Assembly: GCF_018080005.1 (NCBI RefSeq)
Contig: NZ_CP073015.1
Location: 620,001-684,000 of the forward strand
Direction of reading: 5' to 3'
Length of the DNA stretch: 64,000 bases
From: Flavobacterium sp. CS20
GTDB taxonomy: Bacteria; Bacteroidota; Bacteroidia; Flavobacteriales; Flavobacteriaceae
Below the pieces are notes generated by a model that worked only from the letters and a program-made list of their open reading frames with translations, made no database searches and was not told where the DNA came from. Shown piece by piece: positions 1-10,263 of the stretch; position 1 is the stretch's first letter; each line of letters begins with the position of its first letter. Both the position numbers and the translations under genes were made by a program.

Positions 1-1
1 A

Positions 2-823
2 GTTTCTGGTAATAAATTCAGAAAACTAAAATATAACATCAAACAAGCTTTTTTAGAAAAACATCATACTATATTAACTTATGGTGGTGCATTTTCTAAC
101 CACATTGCAGCAACGGCATCAGCGACTAAAATTTGCGGATTAAAAAGTATTGGTGTTATCAGAGGCGATGAAATTAAACATAGATTAGAAGAAAATCCAA
201 ATCACAATCCAACTTTATCATATGCTCAACAGCAAGGAATGCAACTCCATTTTATCAGTCGAAAAATCTATAAAACAAAAGATGAAACTGATGAAATAGA
301 AAAACTAAGACAAAAATTTGGCTCCTTTTATCGCATTCCTGAAGGTGGATCAAATGCTTTGACCGTCAAAGGCTGTGAAGAAATTTTATCTGATTCTGAC
401 AAAAAATATGATATAATTGCTTGCTGTGTTGGTACTGGTGGAACGCTTGCAGGAATTATTAACTCTAGCTACAAACATCAAAAAGTGTATGGGTTTTCTG
501 TTTTAAAAAATCATAATCACCGAGAAATAAATCAATGGACTACAAAGAATAATTGGCAAATATTTCAAGAAGATATTTTTGGAGGTTATGCCAAAACTAA
601 TAAGGAATTAATAGGGTTTATCAATAGTTTTTATCGACACACATCTATTGAATCAGACCCGATATATACTGGTAAAATGTTTTATCGACTGTGCAAAATG
701 ATAGAACAAAATCATTTTCCTGAAAACACTAAAATATTAGCTATCCACACAGGTGGTTTACAAGGTGTAGAAGGATTCAATCAGCGACAAATTTTAAAAA
801 ATAAACTTTGTATCGAGTTTTAA
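2..823 (+). CDS. PLP-dependent deaminase/desulfhydrase, 5'-partial
   Basis: The reading frame is open from base 2, so the gene enters from outside the window and lacks its first ~25-30 codons. The first visible residues contain GNKFRKLKYN, the segment that holds the Schiff-base lysine in the 1-aminocyclopropane-1-carboxylate deaminase / D-cysteine desulfhydrase family (fold type II PLP enzymes). GGAFSNH follows, and later CCVGTGGTLAGII, the glycine-rich phosphate-binding loop. A later internal ATG at 239 is not a credible start because it would remove the PLP lysine. Substrate cannot be settled from sequence: ACC deaminase, D-cysteine desulfhydrase and uncharacterised pyridoxal enzymes share these motifs. 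Cytoplasmic. Confidence 0.85.
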   Translation, partial: VSGNKFRKLKYNIKQAFLEKHHTILTYGGAFSNHIAATASATKICGLKSIGVIRGDEIKHRLEENPNHNPTLSYAQQQGMQLHFISRKIYKTKDETDEIEKLRQKFGSFYRIPEGGSNALTVKGCEEILSDSDKKYDIIACCVGTGGTLAGIINSSYKHQKVYGFSVLKNHNHREINQWTTKNNWQIFQEDIFGGYAKTNKELIGFINSFYRHTSIESDPIYTGKMFYRLCKMIEQNHFPENTKILAIHTGGLQGVEGFNQRQILKNKLCIEF

Positions 824-875
824 ATTGCTTATCAAAACTTGAATAAGTATATTTACGCCAATAAAATATTTCACC

Positions 876-1694
876 TTGAAACATCTAAAATATTTAATTT
901 ACTTTCTATTAACCGCTCTTATTTTATCATCGTGTGGTTCAAAGAAAAAAAGCGTGCAGACCAAAAGACCACCTCAATCCATATCAAAAACCGAAGGTGT
1001 TACAGAGCAATCTAAAGTATATAATTCTGTGGGTCATGTAAAAAAACCTCCCAAAAACCTTTCGCAAACAGAATCTTACATTTATCAATACGCCGATATC
1101 GCTAAACAAGAAATGAGGCTTTTTGGAATACCAGCAAGCATAACTTTGGCTCAAGGTATTTTAGAATCTGCCAATGGTCAAGGTCAATTAACAAGAAGAT
1201 CTAACAACCATTTTGGAATAAAATGTAATGGCTGGAGAGGTGCAAAAGTTTATCACGATGATGACGAATCTCAAGAATGCTTTAGAAAATACACACATGC
1301 AGAATATTCGTTTAGAGATCATTCATTATTTTTATTTAATAGAAGTCGATATGCTTTTTTGTTTGATTATAAAGTAACAGACTACAAAGATTGGGCTAAA
1401 GGTTTAAAAAAAGCAGGATATGCAACCGATCCAAAATATCCTAAAAAACTCATCGGTTTAATTGAACGCTACGAGCTTTATAAATATGATGAAGAAGTTG
1501 TGAAAGGCAAAAAAAGTAAATTTTCAAAAACAAAAACCGATAAAGTTCCAAAAAAAGAGATTCATGTTGTCCAAAAAGGAGATACATTATACAATATTTC
1601 AATTCAATATGACATTAGCATTGAAAGGTTAAAAAAACTCAATAATCTTAACGGCAGTGAAATTTATATTGGTCAGCACTTAAAATTGAAATAA
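876..1694 (+). CDS. Glucosaminidase-LysM lipoprotein (peptidoglycan hydrolase)
   Basis: 272 aa. Residues 1-20 form a lipoprotein signal peptide ending in the lipobox LSSC (Cys20), so the protein is probably membrane-anchored in the envelope. Residues ~70-205 match the FlgJ/LytD-type mannosyl-glycoprotein endo-beta-N-acetylglucosaminidase domain, with candidate catalytic Glu97 in GILESANGQ and the NNHFGIKC motif. Residues ~227-272 are a single C-terminal LysM domain (VVQKGDTLYN ... GQHLKLK). The start is TTG at 876, since it gives a complete signal peptide. It probably cleaves peptidoglycan during growth or division. It lies 52 bp after the deaminase and 40 bp before hemL. Confidence 0.88.
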   Translation: MKHLKYLIYFLLTALILSSCGSKKKSVQTKRPPQSISKTEGVTEQSKVYNSVGHVKKPPKNLSQTESYIYQYADIAKQEMRLFGIPASITLAQGILESANGQGQLTRRSNNHFGIKCNGWRGAKVYHDDDESQECFRKYTHAEYSFRDHSLFLFNRSRYAFLFDYKVTDYKDWAKGLKKAGYATDPKYPKKLIGLIERYELYKYDEEVVKGKKSKFSKTKTDKVPKKEIHVVQKGDTLYNISIQYDISIERLKKLNNLNGSEIYIGQHLKLK

Positions 1695-1734
1695 AACCTT
1701 AAATTTATTATATTAAACTGAAAAATAAGCATTT

Positions 1735-3033
1735 ATGATTTATAAACGCAGTAGTGCACTTTTTAATGAAGCTAAACAATATATCGTTGGTGGTGTCAAC
1801 TCACCCGTTAGAGCATTTAATGCTGTTGGTGGAGACCCTATTTTTGTTAAACGTGCCAAAGGTGCTTATTTGTATGACGAAGATGATAGACAGCTGATAG
1901 ACTACATTGCTTCTTGGGGTCCGATGATTCTTGACCACGCTTTTGAACCGGTGGTTGAGGCTCTAATCGAAGCCACTAAAAAAGGAACATCATACGGCAT
2001 ACCAACAGAATTAGAAACTAAAATTGCCAAACTGGCTATTGAAATGGTGCCTCATATTGATAAAATTCGTTTTGTCAATTCAGGAACCGAAGCCTGCATG
2101 AGTGCAGTGAGATTGGCTCGAGGATATACTGGTAAAGATAAAATTATAAAATTTGCGGGCTGTTATCACGGCCATAGCGACGCATTTTTAATTCAAGCGG
2201 GTAGTGGAGCGGTAACTTTTGGAATGCCCAACAGTCCAGGCGTTACAGAAGGAACAGTAAAAGATACTTTATTAGTCGCCTACAATAATTTAGATGAAGT
2301 CAAACAAATTATTAAAGCTAATGAAGGTGAAATTGCCGCTATTATCATTGAACCTGTTGCAGGAAATATGGGTTGTATTATTCCAGAAGAATCATTTATA
2401 AAAGGCTTAAGACAACTCTGTGATGAACACGATATTCTTTTGATTTTTGACGAAGTCATGACAGGTTTTAGGCTGGCTAAAGGTGGTGCACAAGAAACTT
2501 TAGGTATCAAAGCTGATTTGGTTTGTTTTGGAAAAGTCATCGGCGGTGGGTTACCTGTTGGTGCTTTTGCTGGATCGCAACATATCATGTCTCATCTTGC
2601 ACCTGAAGGTCCAGTTTATCAAGCTGGAACTTTAAGTGGTAATCCACTAGCGATGACGGCTGGCTATGAAACTTTAAAACACTTAAATAATCATCCTGAA
2701 ATTTACAATAGCCTAAATAAAAAAACCGAATATCTACATAATGGTATAGAAAAAGTTTTAAATCAACACAGCGTTGAGCATCAAATCAATCGATATGGTT
2801 CTATGATTTCGGTTCATTTTACTGATCAGCCAGTAAGCGATTTTGATAGTGCCGCCAAAGGCAATAATCAAAAATTTAAAGATTATTTTCACGGTATGTT
2901 AGAACAAGGCGTGTATTTGCCACCAAGTGCTTTTGAAAGTTACTTCCTCAATGATGCATTAACTTATAAAGATTTGGATAAAACTATTGAGGCATTAGGT
3001 AAAGTTTTGAATAATAATAAATCAAATTTTTAA
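1735..3033 (+). CDS. hemL: Glutamate-1-semialdehyde 2,1-aminomutase
   Basis: 432 aa, the normal length. It converts glutamate-1-semialdehyde to 5-aminolevulinate in the C5 route to tetrapyrroles. Diagnostic features are [10 protein letters not shown] near the N-terminus, [18 protein letters not shown] for PLP phosphate binding, [10 protein letters not shown] with the PLP-ring Asp, and the Schiff-base Lys267 in [12 protein letters not shown]. The 3' end is unusual: after the stop there is a MazF-type toxin-antitoxin pair, then a second, slightly diverged copy of the last ~35 hemL codons (3636-3742). The gene as read is complete and likely functional. Confidence 0.96.
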   Translation: MIYKRSSALFNEAKQYIVGGVNSPVRAFNAVGGDPIFVKRAKGAYLYDEDDRQLIDYIASWGPMILDHAFEPVVEALIEATKKGTSYGIPTELETKIAKLAIEMVPHIDKIRFVNSGTEACMSAVRLARGYTGKDKIIKFAGCYHGHSDAFLIQAGSGAVTFGMPNSPGVTEGTVKDTLLVAYNNLDEVKQIIKANEGEIAAIIIEPVAGNMGCIIPEESFIKGLRQLCDEHDILLIFDEVMTGFRLAKGGAQETLGIKADLVCFGKVIGGGLPVGAFAGSQHIMSHLAPEGPVYQAGTLSGNPLAMTAGYETLKHLNNHPEIYNSLNKKTEYLHNGIEKVLNQHSVEHQINRYGSMISVHFTDQPVSDFDSAAKGNNQKFKDYFHGMLEQGVYLPPSAFESYFLNDALTYKDLDKTIEALGKVLNNNKSNF

Positions 3034-3084
3034 AATTTTTTTAATTTAATTTTAATTTGATTATTTTTGAATAAATCGATTTAG

Positions 3085-3303
3085 ATGAATAGACAGCTAT
3101 TAATAGAAGATGCAGTAAAAAAAATCAATAAATTGCCTGATGTTAAGCTACAGGAAATAAATGATTTTGTAGATTTTCTATTGCGTAAAATTGACGATAA
3201 AATCATTCTAGAAAACATCCAAGAACTTACATCAAAATCAAATAATTTTTTAAATGATGAAGAAGACCTATATGATGAAAGTGATTTAAAAGAAAAATTT
3301 TAA
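3085..3303 (+). CDS. Antitoxin candidate (DUF2281-like)
   Basis: 72 aa acidic protein, with an N-terminal helix resembling short DUF2281-type antitoxins (LPDVKLQEINDFVDFLL). Its stop codon overlaps the ATG of the next gene in a TAATG arrangement, which implies translational coupling typical of type II toxin-antitoxin operons. Role inferred: it binds and neutralises the MazF-like toxin encoded next and probably autoregulates the operon. Family assignment from sequence is moderate; the TA role rests mostly on context. Confidence 0.7.
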   Translation: MNRQLLIEDAVKKINKLPDVKLQEINDFVDFLLRKIDDKIILENIQELTSKSNNFLNDEEDLYDESDLKEKF

Positions 3304-3620
3304 TGAAAAAAGGAGATATAGTTCTTATTCCATTTCCTTTTAGCAATTTGTCAGGCAGTAAAAAAAGACCAGCAACCGTCTTAATTGATTCGGAGGACGA
3401 TGTTACAATTTGCTTTATTACTACTCAATTAAAATGGGAGTCAAGTTTTGATGTTATTGTATATCCATCAAAAATAAACGGATTAAAAAAGCCATCATTG
3501 ATCAGATTAAATAAAATAGCTACTATAGACAAAAGTTTGATAATTGGGATATTAGGCAATCTTGAAGAAAAATATTTGAAATCACTTGATGAAAATCTTT
3601 TAAATCTTTTAAAATTATAG
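3303..3620 (+). CDS. MazF/PemK-type endoribonuclease toxin
   Basis: 105 aa. The N-terminus MKKGDIVLIPFPFSNLSGSK followed by KRPATVL is the classic PemK/MazF signature: a beta-barrel start, a short loop, then the conserved K-RPA(T/V)V strand. Family members cut RNA in a sequence-specific way when released from the antitoxin. It starts within the stop codon of the antitoxin gene and ends in TAG. The operon is wedged between hemL and a duplicated hemL 3' end, so it looks horizontally acquired. Confidence 0.85.
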   Translation: MKKGDIVLIPFPFSNLSGSKKRPATVLIDSEDDVTICFITTQLKWESSFDVIVYPSKINGLKKPSLIRLNKIATIDKSLIIGILGNLEEKYLKSLDENLLNLLKL

Positions 3621-3635
3621 AGTAATATTTCTAAC

Positions 3636-3742
3636 CATCAAATGTTATTGAAAGTTACTTCCTCAATGATGCATTATCTTATAAAGATTTGGATAATACA
3701 ATTTCAGCATTAGAAGTTGTAGTTAATCAGCATCAATTTTAA
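3636..3742 (+). pseudogene. Duplicated hemL 3'-end remnant
   Basis: Reading in frame to the TAA at 3740-3742 gives a peptide containing [16 protein letters not shown], matching the hemL C-terminus [16 protein letters not shown]. The nucleotide match is exact for about 27 bases (from 3649) and then diverges. There is no start codon or upstream hemL sequence, so this is a displaced gene end. The likeliest explanation is that the toxin-antitoxin cassette arrived with its own copy of the hemL 3' end and pushed the original end downstream. Confidence 0.85.
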
Positions 3743-3770
3743 AACACTTGTATTAATAAATTAAGCTAAA

Positions 3771-5993
3771 CTAATTATCAATAATATTATTTAAAGTTTC
3801 GCTTGTACGCATATGTTTAGTGACCAGTCTTTCATCAGGTTTATAGTAGCCTTTGATGTCAACGGGTTTGCCTTGTGCATCAATAAAATCTTGAAGTATT
3901 TCAGCTTCAGCTTCATTTAATCGTCTGTAAATTGTTTCAAATTGAAGTTTTAAATCTTCATCTTTATTTTGTTGAGCTAAAGCATTTGCCCAAAATTTAG
4001 CAATATAAAAGTGCGTAGAACGGTTATCGGGTTCATTAACTTTACGCGAAGGTGCTTTGTTTTGTTTTAAATATTGAGAATTGGCATCATGCAGAGCTTC
4101 AGCAATGATTTTAGCTTTGGCATTATCGGTTTTTTCAGCGATATCTTCAAGTGAAACGGCGAGTGCTAAAAATTCACCAAGAGAATCCCAACGCAAGTGT
4201 CCTTCTTCTAAAAATTGTTGAACGTGTTTTGGTGCAGAACCTCCAGCACCTGTTTCATATAAGCCACCACCTGCCAAAAGCGGAACAATAGAGAGCATCT
4301 TTGCACTCGTGTTGAGTTCAAGAATAGGGAATAAGTCTGTCAGATAATCTCTTAAAACATTACCAGTTACTGAAATGGTGTCTTTTCCAGATTTTACGCG
4401 ATCTAAGGTGTAATTCATCGCCTCATCTGGATTCATGATTTGTATGTCTAATCCAGAAATGTCGTGATGTTTTAAGTATTTTTTGACTTGTTGGCGTAGG
4501 TTGGCATCATGTGCACGGTTTTCATCTAACCAAAATATTGTAGGTAAACCTGTTTGTTTTGCTCTTGTAACTGCAAGTTTTACCCAATCTTGTACGGGTA
4601 AATCTTTGGTTTGGCACATTCTCCAAATGTCTCCCTTTTCAACTTCGTGAGCGATTAAAACTTCACTTGTTTGATTGACAACTTCTACAAGACCTGATTC
4701 TGGAATTTCAAAGGTCTTATCATGAGAGCCATATTCCTCGGCTTTTTGTGCCATTAGCCCAACATTAGAGACATTACCCATTGTTGCAGGGTCAAAAGCT
4801 CCGTTGGTTTTACAATAATCTATAACAGTTTGATAAATTCCTGCATAGCTTCGGTCTGGTATAACAGCTTTCATGTCTTGAAGCTCGTTATTTTTATTCC
4901 ACATTTTACCAGAAGTTTTGAAAGTCGCTGGCATTGATGCATCAATAATTACATTACTTGGCACATGAAGATTGGTGATGCCTTTATCAGAGTTTACCAT
5001 AGCCAAATCAGGTTTATCTTTGTATAAAGCATCGATTTCAGCTTTGATTTTTTCAGCTTTTTCGGCACTGAGTTTATCCAACTTATCATATAAATCTCCA
5101 ATACCATTTTTAGGATTAAAGCCGATTTGTTTTAATTCGTCTTGATAGTTATTTAGAATTTCTTTATAAAACACTTTAACCGCATGACCAAAAATAATAG
5201 GGTCTGAAACTTTCATCATCGTGGCTTTTAAATGTATTGAAAATAAAACCCCTTGAGATTTAGCATCTTTAACTTGTTGTTCTAAAAATTTGACCAAAGC
5301 TTTTTTAGATAAAACAGAAGCATCAATAATTTCGTGTTTTTTTAATACTGTGCTTTCTTTTAAAACTCGGATGCCATTTTTTGTTTTGAGTTGGATTTTT
5401 ACATCATCAGCTGCGGATAAGATGACAGATTTTTCAGAGCTGTAAAAATCGCCATCATTCATATGAGCTACATGTGATTTTGAATCTTTATTCCATTCGC
5501 CTAGTTTATGGGGATGTGCTTTAGCAAATTCTTTCACAGCTTTTGCTACACGACGGTCTGAGTTCCCTTCTCTTAAAACAGGGTTGACAGCACTACCAAG
5601 AACTTTGGCGTATCGGGCTTTAATTTGCTTTTCTTCCTCGTTTTTTGGTGTTCTTGGGTAGTTAGGGATATTGTAGCCTTTATCTTGTAATTCTTTAATA
5701 GCGACAATCAATTGTGGTTCTGATGCTGATATATTTGGAAGTTTGATAATATTTGCTTCAGGTTTTTTAACTAATTTACCAAGTAATGAAAGCGTATCTT
5801 CTTCTTGTAAATCTGAATCAAGCTTATCATTAAAAGTAGATATAATGCGAGATGCTAACGAAATATCTTTTGATTGCACTTTAATATTAGCAGCGTTTGT
5901 AAACTTTCTGATGATTGGTAGTAAACTGTAAGTGGCAAGTGCAGGAGCTTCGTCTGTTTTTGTATATATAATTTTTGCTTCGTGTTTTGGCAT
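3771..5993 (-). CDS. icd: Isocitrate dehydrogenase, NADP-dependent, monomeric
   Basis: 740 aa, matching the ~740 aa single-chain (monomeric) IDH family and not the ~400 aa homodimeric type. It oxidises isocitrate to 2-oxoglutarate and CO2 with NADP+ in the TCA cycle. Supporting features are the N-terminal [35 protein letters not shown] (substrate-binding segment), [17 protein letters not shown], and [20 protein letters not shown] near the C-terminus. The stop is TAG, which matters when judging in-frame TAGs elsewhere. It is transcribed towards hemL and shares a terminator region with upstream rplS. Confidence 0.96.
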   Translation of the reverse strand: MPKHEAKIIYTKTDEAPALATYSLLPIIRKFTNAANIKVQSKDISLASRIISTFNDKLDSDLQEEDTLSLLGKLVKKPEANIIKLPNISASEPQLIVAIKELQDKGYNIPNYPRTPKNEEEKQIKARYAKVLGSAVNPVLREGNSDRRVAKAVKEFAKAHPHKLGEWNKDSKSHVAHMNDGDFYSSEKSVILSAADDVKIQLKTKNGIRVLKESTVLKKHEIIDASVLSKKALVKFLEQQVKDAKSQGVLFSIHLKATMMKVSDPIIFGHAVKVFYKEILNNYQDELKQIGFNPKNGIGDLYDKLDKLSAEKAEKIKAEIDALYKDKPDLAMVNSDKGITNLHVPSNVIIDASMPATFKTSGKMWNKNNELQDMKAVIPDRSYAGIYQTVIDYCKTNGAFDPATMGNVSNVGLMAQKAEEYGSHDKTFEIPESGLVEVVNQTSEVLIAHEVEKGDIWRMCQTKDLPVQDWVKLAVTRAKQTGLPTIFWLDENRAHDANLRQQVKKYLKHHDISGLDIQIMNPDEAMNYTLDRVKSGKDTISVTGNVLRDYLTDLFPILELNTSAKMLSIVPLLAGGGLYETGAGGSAPKHVQQFLEEGHLRWDSLGEFLALAVSLEDIAEKTDNAKAKIIAEALHDANSQYLKQNKAPSRKVNEPDNRSTHFYIAKFWANALAQQNKDEDLKLQFETIYRRLNEAEAEILQDFIDAQGKPVDIKGYYKPDERLVTKHMRTSETLNNIIDN

Positions 5994-6074
5994 ATTTTTG
6001 ATTTTATAAGTCTTGCTAAAATAAGAAAAAAAACATGATGTTGGCGTTTAAAAAAAAACCATGTTAAAAAAAAA

Positions 6075-6100
6075 GCCTTCATAATTAATGAAGACTTTTT
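6075..6100 (-). terminator. Hairpin terminator after rplS
   Basis: A stem GCCTTCA / TGAAGAC (one mismatch, 7-base loop) is flanked by A-runs on the left and T-runs on the right. It can act as a rho-independent terminator for rplS on the minus strand and possibly in both directions. Confidence 0.65.
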
Positions 6101-6114
6101 GAATTGAAATTAGA

Positions 6115-6465
6115 CTATTTCTTAATTTGCTCTTTGATACGAGCTTTCTTACCTGTTAGATTTCTAAAGTAATTAATTCGAGAACGTCTAACTTTACCTC
6201 TTTTGTTGATTTCAATTTTTTGAATAGAAGGCATATTGATTGGGAAAATTCTTTCTACACCAATGGTACCGCTCATTTTTCTGATGGTAAAAGTTTTGGT
6301 AAGTCCAGTTCCTTTGATTTGAATGACTGTGCCTCTAAAAAATTGAACTCTTGTTTTTTGCCCTTCTTTAATTTCGTAGTAAACAGTAATGGTGTCTCCA
6401 CTAGAAAAATCAGGAAAATCCTTTTTTTCGATAAATTCGTCTTGAACGTATTGTAGTAAATCCAT
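6115..6465 (-). CDS. rplS: 50S ribosomal protein L19
   Basis: 116 aa. The order of motifs is that of L19: FSSGDTITVYYEIKEG, RVQFFRGTVIQIKGTG, FTIRKMSGTIGVERIFPI and KRGKVRRSRINYFRNLTGKK. It binds 23S rRNA at the 30S/50S interface. The gene ends in TAG. A TAnnTTTG promoter box lies ~68 bp upstream and a terminator hairpin follows, so it appears to be transcribed alone. Confidence 0.97.
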   Translation of the reverse strand: MDLLQYVQDEFIEKKDFPDFSSGDTITVYYEIKEGQKTRVQFFRGTVIQIKGTGLTKTFTIRKMSGTIGVERIFPINMPSIQKIEINKRGKVRRSRINYFRNLTGKKARIKEQIKK

Positions 6466-6532
6466 GATAAAACGTATTATTGTATTAGCTTAAAAACATT
6501 CACGATTTTCGTCAGAGGTTTTTAAGCGAGTG

Positions 6533-6540
6533 CAAATATA
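6533..6540 (-). promoter_or_regulatory. -7 box for rplS (TATATTTG)
   Basis: On the minus strand this reads TATATTTG, matching the Bacteroidota sigma-ABfr -7 consensus TAnnTTTG. It is ~68 bp upstream of the rplS start. No convincing -33 TTG at the ideal spacing was seen. Confidence 0.5.
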
Positions 6541-6589
6541 TTTTATTTTTACGTTATAACCATACAAATAATATTAAATTGACTATTTT

Positions 6590-7108
6590 ATGACAGATTT
6601 TAAGCAATATATTAGAGAAATAGAGAATTTTCCTAAACCAGGTATAAACTACAAGGACATTACACCACTTTTTTTGAGACCTCAAATTGTAAATTTATGT
6701 ATAGAGTCTTTCATATACAATCTCCCTAAAAATATAAAAATCCATAAAGTCGTTGGTATCGAGTCGAGAGGTTTTTTGCTTTCTACTCTTTTAGCTCAAA
6801 GGCTTGATGCAGGGCTTGTTTTGATTAGAAAACCAGGAAAATTACCCTACAAAACCCATCAAGAATCTTATGAATTGGAGTATGGAAAAGACAGCCTTGA
6901 GATGCATATTGATGCTGTGAGTAAAGGCGAAAACGTGATTGTTCACGATGATGTACTCGCTACAGGAGGCACCGCTTTTGTCGCTAATCGGTTAGTCCAA
7001 AAAAGTGGATAGTATATTATTCAAAATAGCTTTTTGATAGAGTTAAAAAATTTAAATGGTCGTTCCCAACTTAAAGATATAGATCTTTTTAGTTTAATCA
7101 CTTACTAA
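6590..7108 (+). pseudogene. apt: Adenine phosphoribosyltransferase, in-frame TAG
   Basis: Codons 1-140 read as a normal Apt (PKPGINYKDITPLF, GIESRGFLLS, VLIRKPGKLPYKT, and the PRPP loop VHDDVLATGGTA). A TAG occurs at 7010-7012. The same frame then continues without gaps through FLIELKNLNGR and DLFSLITY to TAA at 7106-7108, exactly the usual C-terminus, for a total of 172 codons. So this is one nonsense codon and not a frameshift. The enzyme salvages adenine to AMP. Because rplS and icd end in TAG, recoding is unlikely; either a real recent nonsense mutation or a base error explains it. The truncated product would keep the active-site loop but lose the last strand and helix. Confidence 0.88.
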
Positions 7109-7135
7109 CTTTTACCCGAATTAAAGCATTATTAA

Positions 7136-7555
7136 ATGAAATCACAATTGAACAACGAAATCCCTCACAAAATGTTATCCTTAGATCCATTTTCTCAATG
7201 GCTTGGTGTTGAAATTTTAGATGTTAAAATAGGATATTGCAAGCTGGGATTGCACATCAGAAAAGATATGCTCAATTCAATGCAAAAAGCTCACGGCGGT
7301 ATAACTTACGCTTTAGCCGACACCGCTTTTGGATTTGCATCAAATACACATGGTCGGTTTTCAGTGTCTATCGAAACTTCTATCAACCATATTGAAGCTT
7401 TGTATGAAGGTGATTATATCATTGCAGAAACCCAATTAGATATCACCAAAAACAAACTAGGATTTAATTATGTCAACATATATTGTCAAGATAAAATAGT
7501 AGCAATTTTTAAAGGCGTGGTTTATCGCACATCTAAGGCTTGGATAATTGATTAA
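7136..7555 (+). CDS. Hotdog-fold thioesterase (PaaI-like)
   Basis: 139 aa, one hotdog domain. The central helix motif AHGGITYALADTAFGFASNT, with the HGG turn and downstream Asp, matches the PaaI/YbgC-type acyl-CoA thioesterase subgroup. SVSIETSINHIEALYEGDYI forms the following strands. Family members hydrolyse aryl- or acyl-CoA thioesters as tetramers; the substrate here is not predictable. It starts 27 bp after the apt stop and converges on the PfkB gene. Confidence 0.8.
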   Translation: MKSQLNNEIPHKMLSLDPFSQWLGVEILDVKIGYCKLGLHIRKDMLNSMQKAHGGITYALADTAFGFASNTHGRFSVSIETSINHIEALYEGDYIIAETQLDITKNKLGFNYVNIYCQDKIVAIFKGVVYRTSKAWIID

Positions 7556-7571
7556 ACCAATGAATACCCAA

Positions 7572-8546
7572 TTATTTGTTGTAGTAACGATTTAAGTAAT
7601 TATCCGTATTTTTTTTGTTTTTGAATACATCAAAAGTTTTGCCTTGAGTTCTAAAAGCACCGAGAACGTTGGCATACTGACCCGCTTTTAAGGCATCATT
7701 GTAGTAGCTGAATCCGTATGCCAATCCGCCTGCAAAACTATCACCACAACCCGTTGTGTCTATCACATCTTTCATTTTTACAGATTTGATGAAATTCTTT
7801 TTAACAGTTTTATCCTTTGAAAGCGTGAAGTGTTCACAGCCTTGTGCATCTAATGTAATATATAAGTGTGAAGTTTTATGATTTAAAACAAATTGAGCAA
7901 AATCATCTAAATGTTCTCTTTGGCTATCATCATAAGATTTCATTTCATCTAAAGCATATTCAGTTTTAAACCAACAACATTGCGATTCTTCAAGATTCAT
8001 TTTAAGGATATCAATATAGGGCAACCACTGTTCAATTTCAATCCAAAAGCGACGCAGTCTATCACCTTTGGTGGTTACACAAGTTGTAGGACCATGAGCA
8101 TCAAAAATAATTTTAGCTTTAGAATGGGCTTTGATAAATTTTAAAGTTTCAAGTGGAACTTCAAAATCGCTGATAGGGACAAACACAAAGGCATCAACAC
8201 CAAGAAATGCCTCAACGTCTTGTGGTAAAATAGGCGACATAAAAGCAGTTTGTTTTTCACGCCGATTGTTTTGATCGATAAAATCTAAAAATATCACGGT
8301 GCCAGAATCCTTTTCAGAAGAAATCCCAACTGTGTTTATGGCTGAATAATTTGCAAATAAAGATTCAACAGCCTCTTTATCTATTTTGTGAATGTGAGAA
8401 ATAGGATAAACTTCTCCATCGTTTTCCATAAGTTTTGCTAAGGCAATACAAGGGTGAGAAATACAACCATATTTTTTTATAACCTCATTCTGATGTGTCT
8501 TGATAGTGTCTCTAGGTATAGGACCAACAACTGCGATTTTTTTCAT
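7572..8546 (-). CDS. PfkB-family carbohydrate/nucleoside kinase
   Basis: 324 aa. The C-terminal signature DTTGCGDSFAGGLAYG contains the catalytic Asp and anion-hole Gly residues of the ribokinase/PfkB family. The protein starts KKIAVVGPIPRDTI and has LYITLDAQGCEHF before the ATP site. These enzymes transfer phosphate from ATP to sugars or nucleosides. The long insertion around residues 150-215 and weak N-terminal GG motif make ribokinase or fructokinase assignment unsafe. It is monocistronic between convergent and divergent neighbours. Confidence 0.82.
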   Translation of the reverse strand: MKKIAVVGPIPRDTIKTHQNEVIKKYGCISHPCIALAKLMENDGEVYPISHIHKIDKEAVESLFANYSAINTVGISSEKDSGTVIFLDFIDQNNRREKQTAFMSPILPQDVEAFLGVDAFVFVPISDFEVPLETLKFIKAHSKAKIIFDAHGPTTCVTTKGDRLRRFWIEIEQWLPYIDILKMNLEESQCCWFKTEYALDEMKSYDDSQREHLDDFAQFVLNHKTSHLYITLDAQGCEHFTLSKDKTVKKNFIKSVKMKDVIDTTGCGDSFAGGLAYGFSYYNDALKAGQYANVLGAFRTQGKTFDVFKNKKNTDNYLNRYYNK

Positions 8547-8687
8547 ATTTTTACTTTAAAGCATAAATTTAAAAATTTATTATAAACTACGTAAATTAAA
8601 CCGAAATAAAGTAAGAATTGATAAAACAATAGTTCAATTTTTTTTTATACTTTTATAACGATATAATTTTAACTTAAAATAACATCA

Positions 8688-10173
8688 ATGGATAAAATTA
8701 AAAAAAGTGATTTATCAAGACGTAAATTTATGAAAAATGTAGGCATAGCAACTGCAGGAGTTTCAATAGTGCCTAGTCATGTTATTTCAGGATTGGGTTA
8801 CACAGCACCAAGCGACAAATTGAATATTGCTGGTATTGGTGTTGGTGGAATGGGTCGAGGCAACCTTAGAAATATGAATACGCAAAACATTGTTGCATTG
8901 GCTGATGTAGATTGGGCGTATGCCAAAAAATGTTTTGATGATTACCCCAAAGCCAAAAAATATAAAGATTATAGAAAAATGCTTGATGAAATGGATAAGG
9001 ATATTGATGCAGTGATGATTGGCACACCTGACCATACTCATTATGTCAGTGCAAAGGACAGTATGTCTGCTGGCAAACATATTTATTTACAAAAACCGTT
9101 GACACATTCAGTTTATGAATCAAGAAGATTAGCTGAATTAGCTAAATCTACTGGTGTTGCTACACAAATGGGAAATCAAGGAAATTCTTCTGATGATATG
9201 CGAAAGGTGTGTGAATGGATTTGGAATGGTGAAATTGGTGAAGTTACAAAAGTTGATGCTTGGACAGACAGACCTATTTGGCCACAAGGTCTAGAAAGAC
9301 CAACAGAAAAATATCCAATACCTGATACATTAGATTGGGATTTGTTTTTAGGCCCAGCAGCTGAAAGACCTTACCATCCTTCATACACGCCATGGAATTG
9401 GAGAGCTTGGTGGGATTTTGGAACAGGTGCTTTAGGCGATATGGGATGCCACATAATCGATCCTGTCTATAAAGCTTTAGAACTCGGTTACCCTCATGCA
9501 TTTGAAGCAAGTTCCTCTCAAGTCAATACAGAAAGTGCTCCAGTTGCAGAAAAAGTGACTTATTATTTTGGAAAAAGACCAAAAAAAGGTAAAATAAATA
9601 TGCCTGCAGTAGAATTTACTTGGTATGACGGTGGTTTAAAGCCTGATAGACCAGAAGGCTTGAAACCAGGTATGTATCCAGGTGATCAACAAGGTTGGGG
9701 CGGTGCTATTTTTTATGGTACTAAAGGCACATTAATCTGTGGTACTTATCTTTGCAAACCCATTTATTATCGGTCGTGAAGACAATCCACCTCCTACAAC
9801 AAGTGAATTACGCAGAATACCAAATGCAATGTTAGGTGGCCATGAAATGGATTGGGTACTTTGCAAAAGAAAAAAGAAAAACAGAGTAGAGACTAGCTCT
9901 AATTTTTCTTATGCAGGTCCATTAAACGAAGTTGTTGTTGCTGGAAATCTTGCCGTGAGATTACAAGATTTGAGAAGAAGATTAGAATGGGATGCTGAAA
10001 ATATGACAATCACAAATATTGGTGATGAAGAAGAAATAAGAGTAGTCAGTACCGATAGCTTTAAAGTGATAGATGGCGATCCTAAATTTGATACAAAATA
10101 TAAAACCATTAATGCTAAAAAAGCAGCTGAAGAATATGTGAAACACACCTATAGAAATGGTTGGTCTTACTAA
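8688..10173 (+). pseudogene. Gfo/Idh/MocA oxidoreductase, one frameshift
   Basis: Two frames make one protein of ~494 aa: 8688-~9755 and ~9756-10173. The N-terminus has a Tat-type signal (SRRKFMKNVGIATAG), then the NAD(P)-binding IAGIGVGGMGRGN, the QKPLTHS motif (family EKP) and a C-terminal domain. The break sits in a GGTACTTATC context: dropping one base joins GTY directly to FANPFIIGREDNPP, the expected sequence of these secreted dehydrogenases. One extra base is therefore the only defect, either an error or a recent mutation. Such Tat-exported members sit with DUF1080 proteins, as here (next gene), and likely act on sugars in the periplasm. Confidence 0.85.
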
Positions 10174-10263
10174 ATTAAAATCAAAGGCGGATCTTTTTTG
10201 ATTGCTAAATTTTTACAAAGTCGAACTAAACAAACAAAACAAATAATTTAAAAACCATAAAAA

